Below are positions 34,882-44,796 of a stretch of 64,000 nt of DNA, in pieces. A program made the translations under genes and the position numbers. Each line of letters opens with the position of its first letter. The first letter of the stretch is position 1. Origin of the DNA: Methylocapsa sp. D3K7 (GTDB taxonomy: Bacteria > Pseudomonadota > Alphaproteobacteria > Rhizobiales > Beijerinckiaceae); contig NZ_CP123229.1 in NCBI RefSeq assembly GCF_029855125.1, positions 2,108,001-2,172,000 on the forward strand, read 5' to 3'. Under the pieces are notes generated by a model. That model worked only from the letters and a program-made list of their open reading frames with translations. It did not search any database and was not told the DNA's origin.

Positions 34882-35268
34882 TGTTTCACCCCCCGAAAGC
34901 TGTTGTCGCGATTCCCGTTGCTTTGGCCTCAAAACCGGCACGTTTCGGAAAGTTAACAAGGGGCGATTCAAAAGTCTGTGTCACGCTTGCCACAGCACCC
35001 GGCGAAATAAGGGCAGATTGCGGCGAAAGAGCCTCCCGCAACGGTCCCGGCAGCCTCGAAGGGTTCTATTTCAACAGCTTGTTTGGACTATTGCATCAAA
35101 GTGACAGCTCACATATGTTTTGAACGGCAATGGGATTTTGGGCGGAATGCCGCCAGAGATCGAAATAGTTTGCAGTAAGATTCCTAAGCTATATGATTCG
35201 TGATTGACTCTCCGGAGCCCTAGCAGCTTCAGTCTTCCGGCCTCGGCTTTCAACAGAGGTATCGCGCC
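34882..35268. other. Divergent promoter region of the porin gene
   Basis: 387 bp between two divergent genes. It must hold the porin promoter. I could not identify a convincing -35/-10 pair on either strand, and no RNA gene was seen. Confidence 0.4.
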
Positions 35269-35745
35269 ATGCGCCACGCCACGATGTTTTTCGCTGCCGC
35301 TACGGTCTTTTTCGGGGTCCCGATCGCACTTCAGGCAGAGCCTCTCCCGGCCGGAAATAACACGGAGGTTGCCGCGCGCGACATCGCTCCCGCACCCGTC
35401 GCCACACCGGCGAGCGATACAGCGCACGCGCCCGCCGCCGTGCCACCCGCACCGCCCGTCGCCGGGATCACGGCCGACGCAGGGATAAAAGACGCGCCGC
35501 AAGAGGCAAAGCCCGACCCTATTCAGCACGCGGCGCCTCCAGTTCGGCCGCCACACCGGATGGTCACGCATCACGCGGGGCCCGGGTGTAAATCCCCGCA
35601 TCATCACTTGGCACAGGTGATGAGACCGGCACGGCCCGCCCACATTGCGGCACCTCGGGCCACGATGTGGCTGGCTGCGTCGAGCGAATCGCGGTGCAGC
35701 CCTGGTCTCTGTTCAAAATTCGTGCTGCTTGGGGTCGGCTATTAG
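35269..35745 (+). CDS. Hypothetical secreted Ala/Pro/His-rich protein
   Basis: 158 residues. A credible signal peptide (FFAAATVFFGVPIALQAEP, about 7-24) precedes a low-complexity stretch rich in Ala, Pro and His ('HRMVTHHAGPGCKSPHHH') and three C-terminal cysteines. AGAGG lies upstream of the ATG. No family was recognised. The composition could also arise by chance from GC-rich DNA, so this is a moderate call; an antisense frame (35071-35643) is less convincing. Confidence 0.5.
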   Translation: MRHATMFFAAATVFFGVPIALQAEPLPAGNNTEVAARDIAPAPVATPASDTAHAPAAVPPAPPVAGITADAGIKDAPQEAKPDPIQHAAPPVRPPHRMVTHHAGPGCKSPHHHLAQVMRPARPAHIAAPRATMWLAASSESRCSPGLCSKFVLLGVGY

Positions 35746-35782
35746 ATCATAACCCGTGCCGGTCCAAATGAAGGCGCTGAGC

Positions 35783-36754
35783 TTATTTCCAAATGTCGGC
35801 GTCCTCGACGACAACGGGGATAACCCGATCTCCGTCCCGCAAGAATGCCCCCGCACGTGCAACGACCATATCTCCTTCTACGATACCTTGGAGGATTTCG
35901 ACTTTTCCGTCGGATTGTAGACCGGTTGTGACAATCCTTGACTCAACTCTCTCGTCGCGGACTACTTGCACAACGGTACCATCCTCACCGTAAAGCAAGG
36001 CCGATTGGGGAATTGCCGCTCTGTCGCATCTTCGTCCCAAGTTGATGGTGGCCCTGGCAAACATGCCGGGTTTCAGCCGTTCATCGTGGCCGGTCGAGAC
36101 ATGGACTTCGCCCAGTTGGGTTGCTGGATCGACGGTGTTGGAAACAAATCGCACACGGCCCCCCGGCAGTTCTCCGACCCCAACGACCTTGATCTTCGCT
36201 GGAAGGCCGGCGGAGAGTTTCGAAAGGTTCTTTGTCGTGATTTGTGCCGACAGTTCCAACTCCCCGCCAGCGATAATTTGGAATAGCGGCTCCGCTCTCG
36301 CCGACGCCATGGTTCCCACCACAGCACTTGCCTTGCCGACAAGTCCAGCGACAGGAGCTTGAACCGAAACCGGATCTCCCGATCCCTGCTGAACTTCAGG
36401 ATTTGCAAGTTGCGCGAGCGCCTGACCGGCATTCACTTTCGCGCCGGCCTCAACGAGAACCTTCGAGATTAGGTAGCCTTCCCGATCCGGCCGCACCAGG
36501 ACTTCGGCTTTCGGAACGAGCCCGCCGGTGATCTCCTCTGTGTCATCGAAGCAGGTCTTCTTCGCCCTTGTCACGCTGACTGCCGCGCCCTTGGAAACCT
36601 TGGTTTCGGGCACGCTGGCGGCAAACACTTGCGACGCCGCACTCAAAAAAAGGCCAGTTGGGACGACCAACGCTGACAATCCAAGCGTTGCGATCCGAGA
36701 TCGGAGAAACATAGTCATGACGGGAGCTCTCATGCTGTCCTTCAGCCTGCTCAT
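35783..36754 (-). CDS. Orphan RND-type efflux periplasmic adaptor (HlyD/MFP family)
   Basis: 323 residues with an export signal (about 20-45). The core has the lipoyl-like half motifs 'VRPDREGYLISKVLVEAGAKVNAGQALAQL' and 'VQAPVAGLVGKASAVVGTMAS', then 'RLKPGMFARATINLG' of the barrel domain. The alpha-hairpin is very short. It resembles the adaptor at 43726-44661, sharing 'RAxKxCFxDT' and 'GxLVPxxE' near the start, but no pump gene follows. It may share the RND pump at 40611 or serve another. Confidence 0.82.
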   Translation of the reverse strand: MSRLKDSMRAPVMTMFLRSRIATLGLSALVVPTGLFLSAASQVFAASVPETKVSKGAAVSVTRAKKTCFDDTEEITGGLVPKAEVLVRPDREGYLISKVLVEAGAKVNAGQALAQLANPEVQQGSGDPVSVQAPVAGLVGKASAVVGTMASARAEPLFQIIAGGELELSAQITTKNLSKLSAGLPAKIKVVGVGELPGGRVRFVSNTVDPATQLGEVHVSTGHDERLKPGMFARATINLGRRCDRAAIPQSALLYGEDGTVVQVVRDERVESRIVTTGLQSDGKVEILQGIVEGDMVVARAGAFLRDGDRVIPVVVEDADIWK

Positions 36755-36925
36755 TTCATCCCGGATCCTGCCTTACCCGCATTTCAGACGCCTGCAATAT
36801 ATTATGGGGCCTCGAAGCCGCAGCCAAGCCCCGAACGGTCCTGGCTGCAATGTCCCACCACCCCGGGTTGGCGTTTCCGGTACTCGTGATCTCGCAACTG
36901 CGCGGGGAAACGAAGAGCTGCCGCA

Positions 36926-39397
36926 TCATACAGTGTTGGCGGCTGAGGGAGGGACAAAAACCCGTTCTTGGCATTGCGATTCGTCCCGCCATGCCCGGAT
37001 CTCGTAGGCCGGCATGGGTCTGTTGAAGCCTTTCAGGTTCAGTGCGCCAATAGGCGCGGCGTCGACGCATTGCTCAACCAAGCCAAATGCCCGTTGGCTG
37101 ATCACGATCTGGCCGGCCTTTGCCTCGTCGCAGAGCCGCGATGCAAGATTGGTAACGCTTCCCACCGCCGCATATTCCAGGCGGCGGTCAAATCCAACTT
37201 GACCAAGAGTAGCATAGCCCAGGGCAATTCCAATTCCAAAACCCAGCGAGTGTCCGCGGCTGCGCCAATTCTCGGAAAGCTTGCCCACGCTATCGCGCAT
37301 CTCCACCGCCATCCGGACAGCACGCTGAGTATGGTCCGGATAAGGGATCGGATCGTTGAACAAGATCAAAATGCCATCCCCGGCGAAGCGGTCCAAGGTT
37401 CCTTCGAACCGGAAAATGATTTCTCCCAATACGGCGTGGTACTCGCGAAGCACTTTCATGACTTCTTCGGGCTCGGTGCTTTCGGTAAAGGCTGTGAATC
37501 CTCTCAAGTCGCAGAACACCACCGTTACCTCGCGGCGGTGACTCGCAAGCAGCGAGGCATTCTCGTCGGAGGAAGCAATCACTTGCGCCAATTGGGGTGC
37601 CAGGAACCGCCGCAACCGGCCGATCCGTTCAATTTCCGCCAATTGCGTCGCCACCCGCTCCTCCAGCAAAAGGTTCCATGATCCCAATTGCTCGGTCTGT
37701 TCCATGAGCTTCGTTGCTTGCTGCTGGACGGTATCATGCGCTTTCGCCAGCTCACGGCCTTTCTGATCTATTTCATGGAAAAGCCGGGCGTTCTGCATGG
37801 CGAGAACCGACTGGTGGGCAAAGGTTTGCATCGAGCCAACCGTATTCGACGCCAAGGCCCCGGCCGCTTTGCGCTGCACCACCAGTGCGCCAAGAACCTC
37901 GTCCTGGCCCGCGAGCGGAACGATGAGTATTGAGCTTATTCCATCGATCAGCGGCAGGCTTTTCAAAGGAGAGCCGGGCGCATTCAACACATCCGCGACG
38001 AATATAGATTCTCGCTTTTTGCAAGCAGTACTTATGAGACTGTCGTCCTCGTCAATCCGGACGAAACGCGCGGCATCCCCCTGGGACTTCTCGATACCAA
38101 AAGTTTGTGCGAGTTCGAAGACCCCCGAGGAGCTATCATAACAGTAAATGGCCCCGGCATCGGCTTGCGTGATTTGGACCGCGTTGGTGACGATCGTCCG
38201 AAGCACCGAATCTAGGTCGAGCGAGGAGTTGATGGCACGCCCGGTCTCCTCGAGTACTTTCAATTCACTCACTGTTTGAGCAAGATCGCGGGTTCGCTCC
38301 TCGACTTTCTGTTCGAGGCGCGAGTAGGATTCCTGGAGCTGACCGGCCATCCGGTTGAAATGGTCCGCGAGTTCCTCAACCTCGTCTCCGGTTTTCACGT
38401 CGATGCGGTGGCCAAATTCGTTCGCGCCAAGCTCACGCGCTCCGGCTTGAAGCTTCCGTATCGGAACGACCATTCGGCGCGCCAGCAGCGTTCCAGCGCC
38501 GATTGCAAGCATAAGACCCAACGCCATCAATAAGCCAACCCGCGCAAGCATAGCGTAGATCGGCGCCAATACCTGGCTCAAGGGCTCCTCGTAGAAAACA
38601 AACCAATTCAATTGCGGAACCGGCGCGGACGCTGTCAGCACCGATCGCCCACTTAGGTCTTTGCCGATGGAGAGGGGACTTGCGTTGGGATTCAGCACGG
38701 CTGCGACCTGGGGAAGCCCGGAGAGATCCGTAGCGGGACTTTGGGTCGCATCGGAATCCGCGAGCAGCCGACCGCTCTGATCGACCAGATAAGCCGTGTT
38801 CGACTTCCCGGCCTCTGTCGCGCTCACAAAATCCGAAAGAAATTTCAGATTGATCTCGGCAACCGTAACACCGGCGTTGCGGCCCAAATGGGCCAAGGCG
38901 ATCAACGTGAAGGGATCGCGCCCATGGAAATAGACGGGCGACCACCATACACCCTTGCCGAGCGCTGCCGTAAATCTTGGATCGTGCGAATAATCGGTTC
39001 CTTTCCCAATCGTAAAGGTCTTGCGCAAGGATCTCAGCTGCTCATGACCCGTTGCGTCGATCTGTACGAGCTCCTCGATCGCCGGTATCTGGTCCAGCAG
39101 CTCCGCATAGTCCGACTGCCGCTGTTCAATCGTGACGACGCTCGCTCGCGTCACCCAGCTGATATGGCGTTCGATATCGGACATGGTCTGTTCGATACGG
39201 CGCGCCGTCGCCACTGCCCTTTGGGATTGCGCACCAACCAGCGCCGTCGTTGTCTCGCGATACATAAACCATGTTTCGACAGCACCGTTCACGACGAGAA
39301 CAAATATGACCAGGCCGACAAACGAGACGACGAATTTGGTGAACACACCTCCCCGGCGCATCCATCCCCCGCGCGGCGCCTTGTCCATTTCATTCAC
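36926..39397 (-). CDS. Membrane class III nucleotide cyclase (Cache-HAMP-GAF-cyclase)
   Basis: 823 residues from GTG 39397 (ATG 39388 possible). TM1 at about 22-42, a periplasmic sensor of Cache type (about 50-275), TM2 (about 283-305), HAMP (about 306-358), coiled coil, GAF (about 395-545), a second coiled coil and a cyclase domain (about 620-800). Metal ligands Asp630 (FCDLRGF) and Asp674 (AGDG) and the Asn750/Arg754 pair are present. The purine-selecting positions appear as Arg670 and Ser747 rather than the usual Lys and Asp/Thr, so cAMP versus cGMP cannot be decided. It is divergent from a Crp-type regulator gene. Confidence 0.88.
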   Translation of the reverse strand: MNEMDKAPRGGWMRRGGVFTKFVVSFVGLVIFVLVVNGAVETWFMYRETTTALVGAQSQRAVATARRIEQTMSDIERHISWVTRASVVTIEQRQSDYAELLDQIPAIEELVQIDATGHEQLRSLRKTFTIGKGTDYSHDPRFTAALGKGVWWSPVYFHGRDPFTLIALAHLGRNAGVTVAEINLKFLSDFVSATEAGKSNTAYLVDQSGRLLADSDATQSPATDLSGLPQVAAVLNPNASPLSIGKDLSGRSVLTASAPVPQLNWFVFYEEPLSQVLAPIYAMLARVGLLMALGLMLAIGAGTLLARRMVVPIRKLQAGARELGANEFGHRIDVKTGDEVEELADHFNRMAGQLQESYSRLEQKVEERTRDLAQTVSELKVLEETGRAINSSLDLDSVLRTIVTNAVQITQADAGAIYCYDSSSGVFELAQTFGIEKSQGDAARFVRIDEDDSLISTACKKRESIFVADVLNAPGSPLKSLPLIDGISSILIVPLAGQDEVLGALVVQRKAAGALASNTVGSMQTFAHQSVLAMQNARLFHEIDQKGRELAKAHDTVQQQATKLMEQTEQLGSWNLLLEERVATQLAEIERIGRLRRFLAPQLAQVIASSDENASLLASHRREVTVVFCDLRGFTAFTESTEPEEVMKVLREYHAVLGEIIFRFEGTLDRFAGDGILILFNDPIPYPDHTQRAVRMAVEMRDSVGKLSENWRSRGHSLGFGIGIALGYATLGQVGFDRRLEYAAVGSVTNLASRLCDEAKAGQIVISQRAFGLVEQCVDAAPIGALNLKGFNRPMPAYEIRAWRDESQCQERVFVPPSAANTV

Positions 39398-39817
39398 CGA
39401 AATCTGTGGGACGCAACATTGAGCTTATCCCGAATATAGCTAAAGCCAGGAGGGCTGCACGACCGCAACACGCTTTAAGAAAAATGTTTTCCCGATTGGC
39501 CCCCTCGGTTTGGGCGATTTTACAGGTTATTTTCTGTAATATCCGCCTGTAACGCAGTCGCGTCTCATGTGTCAACGGCGCAATCCAAAATCTGCGTTGG
39601 CACTTCGGATGACGCGAGCCCGGCGGCTGCGAGAGACTCATGGCGTCGTCTCTACCTATCATTCCTGGAATTGAAGACCGGCTTTGGCTGTTCCAAAAAA
39701 TCCGGAAATATGGAATTTTGGGACGCGGAAGGGCGTTCCCGTAATCGAGCAATGATTGACTGGCGGCGCAAGCTGTCCATAGGTCTTGTATCGTCCCCGC
39801 ATGAACATCCTTGGATC
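39398..39817. other. Divergent regulatory region between cyclase and Crp-type genes
   Basis: 420 bp. It holds the TTACAG/CTGTAA half-sites at 39520-39552. A longer frame of the Crp gene back to 39569 has no similarity and no ribosome-binding site, so it is treated as leader. TTGACT at about 39758 with a weak ATAGGT 17 bp later could be the regulator promoter. Confidence 0.45.
39520..39552. promoter_or_regulatory. Cluster of three TTACAG/CTGTAA half-sites
   Basis: TTACAG (39520-39525) and CTGTAA (39534-39539) form an inverted repeat with an 8-bp spacer. A third CTGTAA follows at 39547-39552. They lie between the cyclase and Crp-type genes and look like an operator; the half-site is not the classic Crp TGTGA. 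Confidence 0.4.
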
Positions 39818-40498
39818 ATGGCGATGAGCAAGCAGTCTGAATTTGCGGTGCTCCTCGGGTTAAATCCCCTCTTCTCCGGCTTGGGCAGCGATTCGATCAA
39901 CAAGATCGCCGCATTGTGCCATACGCGTTATCTCGCCACTGGCGAGTTCCTGTTCCAAAAAGGCGACAGTGGCGACGCGTTGTTTGGGATTCGACGAGGA
40001 CAGATTCGCATCGAGACCGGCTCGGCCGCTGGCGGGCGGGTCACGATGAATGTGCTCGGTGCGGGTGATCTCTTTGGAGAAATTGCGGTGCTCGATGGTC
40101 AAAACCGCACCGCCGACGCAACGGCGGGAGAACCGAGCGAACTTTTCGTTGTCCGCCGGAATGATTTCCTGGCCTTTCTTGAGAGCGAGCCCCGGGTGGC
40201 CGTGAAACTTATCGCACTGCTCTGCCAGCGGATCAGATGGGCCAGCGGCCGCTTCGAAGAGGCGGTCTTGTTACCCCTTAAGGTTCGGCTGGCGCGACGG
40301 CTCTGCGGCCTTGCCAGCGATTTCGGATCGGAGATTCACATTTCTCAGGAACAGTTGGGAATCTATGTGGGGGCGGCACGCGAAAGCGTTAACCGTCAAT
40401 TGCAGCAATGGCGGCAGCAAGGAATCCTCGAGATCCACCGTGGCCGTATTTTGTTGTTGAATGCCAGCCGTCTCAGGGCGGCGGCACGCGAGAACTGA
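39818..40498 (+). CDS. Crp/Fnr-family transcription regulator
   Basis: 226 residues from ATG 39818 (ATG 39824 possible). The cyclic-nucleotide-binding fold is seen in 'LATGEFLFQKGDSGDALFGIRRGQIRI' and 'GAGDLFGEIAVLDGQNRTADATA'; the latter is the phosphate-binding cassette with Gly-Glu and a downstream Arg. The C-terminal winged helix has 'ISQEQLGIYVGAARESVNRQLQQWRQQG'. There are no Fnr-type N-terminal cysteines. It likely binds the cyclase product made by its divergent neighbour and controls the surrounding efflux genes; both points are inferred from position. Confidence 0.88.
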   Translation: MAMSKQSEFAVLLGLNPLFSGLGSDSINKIAALCHTRYLATGEFLFQKGDSGDALFGIRRGQIRIETGSAAGGRVTMNVLGAGDLFGEIAVLDGQNRTADATAGEPSELFVVRRNDFLAFLESEPRVAVKLIALLCQRIRWASGRFEEAVLLPLKVRLARRLCGLASDFGSEIHISQEQLGIYVGAARESVNRQLQQWRQQGILEIHRGRILLLNASRLRAAAREN

Positions 40499-40610
40499 AT
40501 TCCTCGTTCGAGACCTTCTCATCTGATCGAAAAGAAAGCACCAGATTCAAAAATTTGAGCGCGTTCCATGTTCCGATTGAAAAAGCCGAGCAACTTTTTC
40601 AAAACATGCT

Positions 40611-43600
40611 CTAATCAGCGGCAGGATACGTAGGCTCGCTTTTTTTCGATTGCTCGATCTCCTGTCCCACGCTGAGGAGGCGTTTACCGAGCCGCCACGT
40701 CAACCGCGAAATATCGTCCATCAGCGTGAAAACGGCCGGAACGAAGACGAGCGACAGCGCGGTTGAAACAAGCAGTCCGCCGATCACGGCAATCGCCATG
40801 GGCGACCGGAATTCCCCCCCAGCGCCAAATGCAAGCGCGCTCGGGACCATGCCGGCAATCATGGCGACCGTCGTCATGATGATCGGCCGCGCCCGCTTCT
40901 GACCAGCATCGATGATTGCGGCATCGCGCTCCATGCCATGGCGAATAGATTCAATTGCAAAGTCGACCAGCATGATCGCATTTTTCGTGACGATGCCCAT
41001 CAGCATCAGGATTCCGATCCAGACGGGCGTGGTGAGCTGTTTGCCGGTCAGCAGAAGCGCAAGGATCGCCCCGCCGATCGAGAGCGGCAGTGAAAATAAG
41101 ATTGTAACTGGCTGCAAGAAACTTCCAAACAGAAGCACAAGCACCGCATAAACCATCATCAAGCCGTAGCTCATGGCGTTGGCAAAGCCATCGGCCAGCT
41201 CATTGAGGCTCTCCGCGTCGCCCGACTGGTTGACGATGATTCCCTTGGGAAGGCTCTTCATCACCGGCAGAGCATTGATCTCCAGCATCGCATCGCCGAG
41301 CGCGGAACTGCCCGCGAGATCCGCCGCGACCGTAGCCTGGCGCTCGCGGTCATAACGGTTGATACTGGTCGGTCCCTGATAAAATTGGATATCGGCGATT
41401 GTTGATAGCGGAACCCCGCCTCCGCGGCCTGTGGGCACCCGCAGCTGCTCAATCACCTGTTGGTCGGCACGGGCGTTGGCCTCGAGCTGGACACGAATAG
41501 GAACCAGGCGATCGCCCGCGTTGAACCTCGCCAGCGCCGGACCGACGTCACCAATCGTTGCGACCCTGATCGTCTCCGCCAAGCTCTCCGTCGGCACGCC
41601 AAGGCGAGCTGATAGGTCTGTCCGCGGACGAATGCGAAGCTCTGGCCGGTCAAGCGACATGTCCGTCGTAACATTTTCAACGAGCGGTATGGCCTTCATC
41701 TCATTGGCAAGCTCGCTGGCGACATTCACGACGGTCATGCCGTCTCCTCCGGTCACCACCAGAGAGATTGCCCGCAGCCCGTTCTCGTCAGTAAACCAGT
41801 ACCGAATGTCAGGAACGCCATCAAGCTCGCGGCCTATGGACAATTCCAGGTCCCGCTGGCTGATCGCCCGCTCGGATTTCGGTTTGTAATTGATGATCAA
41901 CCCAGCCCGGCGGATCTCATTCGCCCGTTGCGGTGTTCTTCCGCCATCGACGAAGACGCTTCTGACTTCCGGCCGCTTACGCAAGCGGGCGGCGATAGCC
42001 TCCGTCGCTTTTTCCGTGTCGGAGAGTTGCGAGCCGGGGGGCAGTTCGATCGCCAGGACCGAGCGCGCCGAATCCTGCGCTGGCAGGAAACCCTTGGACA
42101 ACAAACCCACGCTCCAAATCGACAGAGCGAACAACAGCAAACCCGTGAATACGGTCACGAAATGGTGCTGAACCGACCAGGTCACCAGACGAACATAAGC
42201 CTTAGATAGGCGCCCCGGCGGTTTTTCCGGCTGATGATGCGGGCGGAGGAAATAGGCGGCCAGCATCGGAGTGACAAGGCGCGCCGACAGCAGGGAGAAC
42301 AAAACCAGCGCTGAGACGGTGATGCCGAACTGCTTGAAGAACTGGCCCGCGATCCCGGACATGAAGCTTGCGGGCGCAAAAATCGCAACAATCGTCAAGC
42401 TAATTGCGATGACCGCAAGGCCAATCTCATCGGCGGCTTCGAGGGCCGCCTGATAGGGCGATTTTCCCATCAGCATATGACGCACAATGTTCTCGATCTC
42501 GACGATCGCGTCATCGACGAGAATGCCGGTGCTCAGCGTAATCGCGAGAAAACTCACAAGGTTGAGAGAAAACCCCAGAACATCCATCACCCAGAATGCC
42601 GGGAATATCGAAAGCGGCAGGGAGATCGCCGCGATCACCGTGGCCCGAAAATCGCGCAAGAACAGGAACACGACGATAACCGCCAAAGCGGCGCCTTCGA
42701 ACAGTGTCTGTATCGCCGCTTCGTAATTGCCCTGGGTAAAGTCGACCGAGGTGTCAATCAGCCTGAGTTCGACATCTGGATTGGCCCGTTTGAGTTCATC
42801 GACGCGTTTTTGCACCGCCTCGGCGACGACGACATCACTCGCCCCCTTCGAGCGTTTGATCCCGAACGCCACGATGGGCTCACCATTGAGCCGTGCGAAA
42901 GTTCGCCGGTCGGCAATTGTGTCGGTCACTATGCCAAGATCATCAAGCCGGACCTCGCCGCCCCCGGGCAGGCTGATCATCGTCGCCGCCAGTTCATTTA
43001 GAGTCTGCGCCGAGGCAAGCGTACGGATCGTCTGATCGCGGCCACCGATTTCGGCGCGGCCGCCAGCAAGATCCACATTTGTGCCGCGCAAGCGATGGCT
43101 CACATCGGCCGCCGTCAAGCCAACCGCCTGCAGCCTGTCGGGATCAAGCGAAACAAGGATTTCCCGCTCGACGCCACCGATACGCTCGACTTGCGCAACG
43201 CCACGGACTCCCTGCAGGGAGCGGGTGACGGTGTCGTCCACGAACCATGAGAGCTGCTCCGGTGTCTTCCCTGGAGCGATCGCCGCATAGGTGACGATCG
43301 GCAAGCCGACCACGTCAACGCGCTGAATCAGCGGCTCCTCGACATTTCGCGGAAGCTTCGCGCGAACGCGGGTGACTGCATCCTTGACATCATTGAGGGC
43401 GCGATCAGTATTTGTCTCGAGCCTAAACATGACGGTTGTGACCGAAACTCCGTCGCTGATCGACGACGCGATGTGACGGACTCCCTCCACGCCGGAAACG
43501 CCGTCTTCGATCGTCTTCGTGACCTGCGATTCGAGTTCGGCCGGCGCTGCTCCGAACTGGGCCACGACCACGGATATCACTGGGATATCGGCGTTTGGCA

Positions 43601-43715
43601 GGCGGGTCACCGGCAGTCTGTTGAAGCTCGTCCAGCCAAGCACCAAAAGGATGATCGACAAAACGATCGAGGGGAGCGGCCGGCGGATCGACCAGGCCGA
43701 AATGTTCAGCGCCAT
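40611..43715 (-). CDS. RND efflux permease (HAE1/AcrB-like)
   Basis: 1034 residues from ATG 43715, 10 bp after the adaptor stop. It has 12 TM RND architecture: 'NISAWSIRRPLPSIVLSIILLVLGW' at TM1 and 'TLSTGILVDDAIVEIENIV' with the proton-relay Asp pair; the TM10 motif is 'VTKNAIMLVDFAIE'. It is closer to the broad 'hydrophobe/amphiphile' branch than to the pump at 16735. It forms an operon with the adaptor at 43726. No outer-membrane factor gene is nearby, so one must be borrowed. Confidence 0.92.
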   Translation of the reverse strand: MALNISAWSIRRPLPSIVLSIILLVLGWTSFNRLPVTRLPNADIPVISVVVAQFGAAPAELESQVTKTIEDGVSGVEGVRHIASSISDGVSVTTVMFRLETNTDRALNDVKDAVTRVRAKLPRNVEEPLIQRVDVVGLPIVTYAAIAPGKTPEQLSWFVDDTVTRSLQGVRGVAQVERIGGVEREILVSLDPDRLQAVGLTAADVSHRLRGTNVDLAGGRAEIGGRDQTIRTLASAQTLNELAATMISLPGGGEVRLDDLGIVTDTIADRRTFARLNGEPIVAFGIKRSKGASDVVVAEAVQKRVDELKRANPDVELRLIDTSVDFTQGNYEAAIQTLFEGAALAVIVVFLFLRDFRATVIAAISLPLSIFPAFWVMDVLGFSLNLVSFLAITLSTGILVDDAIVEIENIVRHMLMGKSPYQAALEAADEIGLAVIAISLTIVAIFAPASFMSGIAGQFFKQFGITVSALVLFSLLSARLVTPMLAAYFLRPHHQPEKPPGRLSKAYVRLVTWSVQHHFVTVFTGLLLFALSIWSVGLLSKGFLPAQDSARSVLAIELPPGSQLSDTEKATEAIAARLRKRPEVRSVFVDGGRTPQRANEIRRAGLIINYKPKSERAISQRDLELSIGRELDGVPDIRYWFTDENGLRAISLVVTGGDGMTVVNVASELANEMKAIPLVENVTTDMSLDRPELRIRPRTDLSARLGVPTESLAETIRVATIGDVGPALARFNAGDRLVPIRVQLEANARADQQVIEQLRVPTGRGGGVPLSTIADIQFYQGPTSINRYDRERQATVAADLAGSSALGDAMLEINALPVMKSLPKGIIVNQSGDAESLNELADGFANAMSYGLMMVYAVLVLLFGSFLQPVTILFSLPLSIGGAILALLLTGKQLTTPVWIGILMLMGIVTKNAIMLVDFAIESIRHGMERDAAIIDAGQKRARPIIMTTVAMIAGMVPSALAFGAGGEFRSPMAIAVIGGLLVSTALSLVFVPAVFTLMDDISRLTWRLGKRLLSVGQEIEQSKKSEPTYPAAD

Positions 43716-43725
43716 TGCGGCATTC

Positions 43726-44661
43726 TCAATTGTCCGGCTCGTCGACAAGAATTGTTTGCACTCGATCGCCATCATGCAGCGACGTGCCAGCATTGGCGAC
43801 GACGATGTCGCCCTCGTTGAGGCCTTCGCTGATTTCAAAACGGGTATCGGAAGAAAGCCCGACGCGAACCCGACGCGTCTCGACCATCTGGCCTCGCACC
43901 ACCTGCACGCTGGTTCCCTCGGTCTGATTTAAGATGGCCTCGCGCGGCACGGCCACACCACAGCTTTGGCTGGCATCAATCGTTGCCTCGGTGAACATTC
44001 CAATCCGCAGCGAGGGAGCCTGCGCAACCGAAAGACGCGCCCGGCCGAGTTGTGTCGTTCGATCGATTTGGGCCGGCACAAGGCGGACTTGTCCGATCAG
44101 TTCCGTGCCGTCTTCTAACTTGATCCGCGCGGTTTCCTCCGGTTTGAGTTTCGGCACATGGATGCCCGGCACGTCGGCTTCGAGTTCGATTTCATTGTCG
44201 ACCATAATTCGGAACAGCGGCTCGCCACGCGGCGATAACACCGCCCCGACCGTTGCGGCCGATTGGGTCACAAGGCCAGCAGCAGGAGCCTTCAAGGTAA
44301 TGGTGTTAGATGCCAGCTTTGCTGACGCGGACGCGCCGGCGGACGGGCCTGGGACCAGTCTTGTCCCGCGTGCAAGGACTTGCCCAGTTATTACTAGATC
44401 ACCTGCCGCGGCCAAGACTTCAGTGACTCGGGTTCCCTCGTCGAGACTTACGACGGCTTCCTGTCTGGGTACGAGGATGCCGGAGACGTAAATCGTGTCA
44501 GAGAAGCATTCCTTGGTGGCACGAACGAGCTTCACAATGACGCCGCCCCCGAACTCCGGCGGCGCGGCAAATGCGCCTCCGCGCTCAGACCCGCAAAGAA
44601 CCGCCCCGGCGAGAAAAGTTGCCGATGCGACACCGATCTTAATCAGGACGGAGGATTTCAT
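43726..44661 (-). CDS. RND efflux periplasmic adaptor
   Basis: 311 residues from ATG 44661. The export segment 'IGVASATFLAGAVLC' leads to a possible lipid or signal site. Conserved halves 'VSLDEGTRVTEVLAAAGDLV' and 'LKAPAAGLVTQSAATVGAVL' form the lipoyl domain; 'SLRIGMFTEATIDAS' marks the barrel. It is shorter than classical AcrA. It resembles the orphan adaptor at 35783, including the Cys in 'TKECFSDT'. It is the first gene of the adaptor-pump pair. Confidence 0.87.
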   Translation of the reverse strand: MKSSVLIKIGVASATFLAGAVLCGSERGGAFAAPPEFGGGVIVKLVRATKECFSDTIYVSGILVPRQEAVVSLDEGTRVTEVLAAAGDLVITGQVLARGTRLVPGPSAGASASAKLASNTITLKAPAAGLVTQSAATVGAVLSPRGEPLFRIMVDNEIELEADVPGIHVPKLKPEETARIKLEDGTELIGQVRLVPAQIDRTTQLGRARLSVAQAPSLRIGMFTEATIDASQSCGVAVPREAILNQTEGTSVQVVRGQMVETRRVRVGLSSDTRFEISEGLNEGDIVVANAGTSLHDGDRVQTILVDEPDN

Positions 44662-44796
44662 CACAAGACCATGCCATAGCCCGAAACACATTGCTGATCG
44701 CTGCGAGACTCCATATCCGCTCTCCGCATCCGGAGGGAGAGCCATGGACGACTTCCTCCCAGGGTGGAGTCACGTTTCAAAGCTTGCTCTCGTCTC

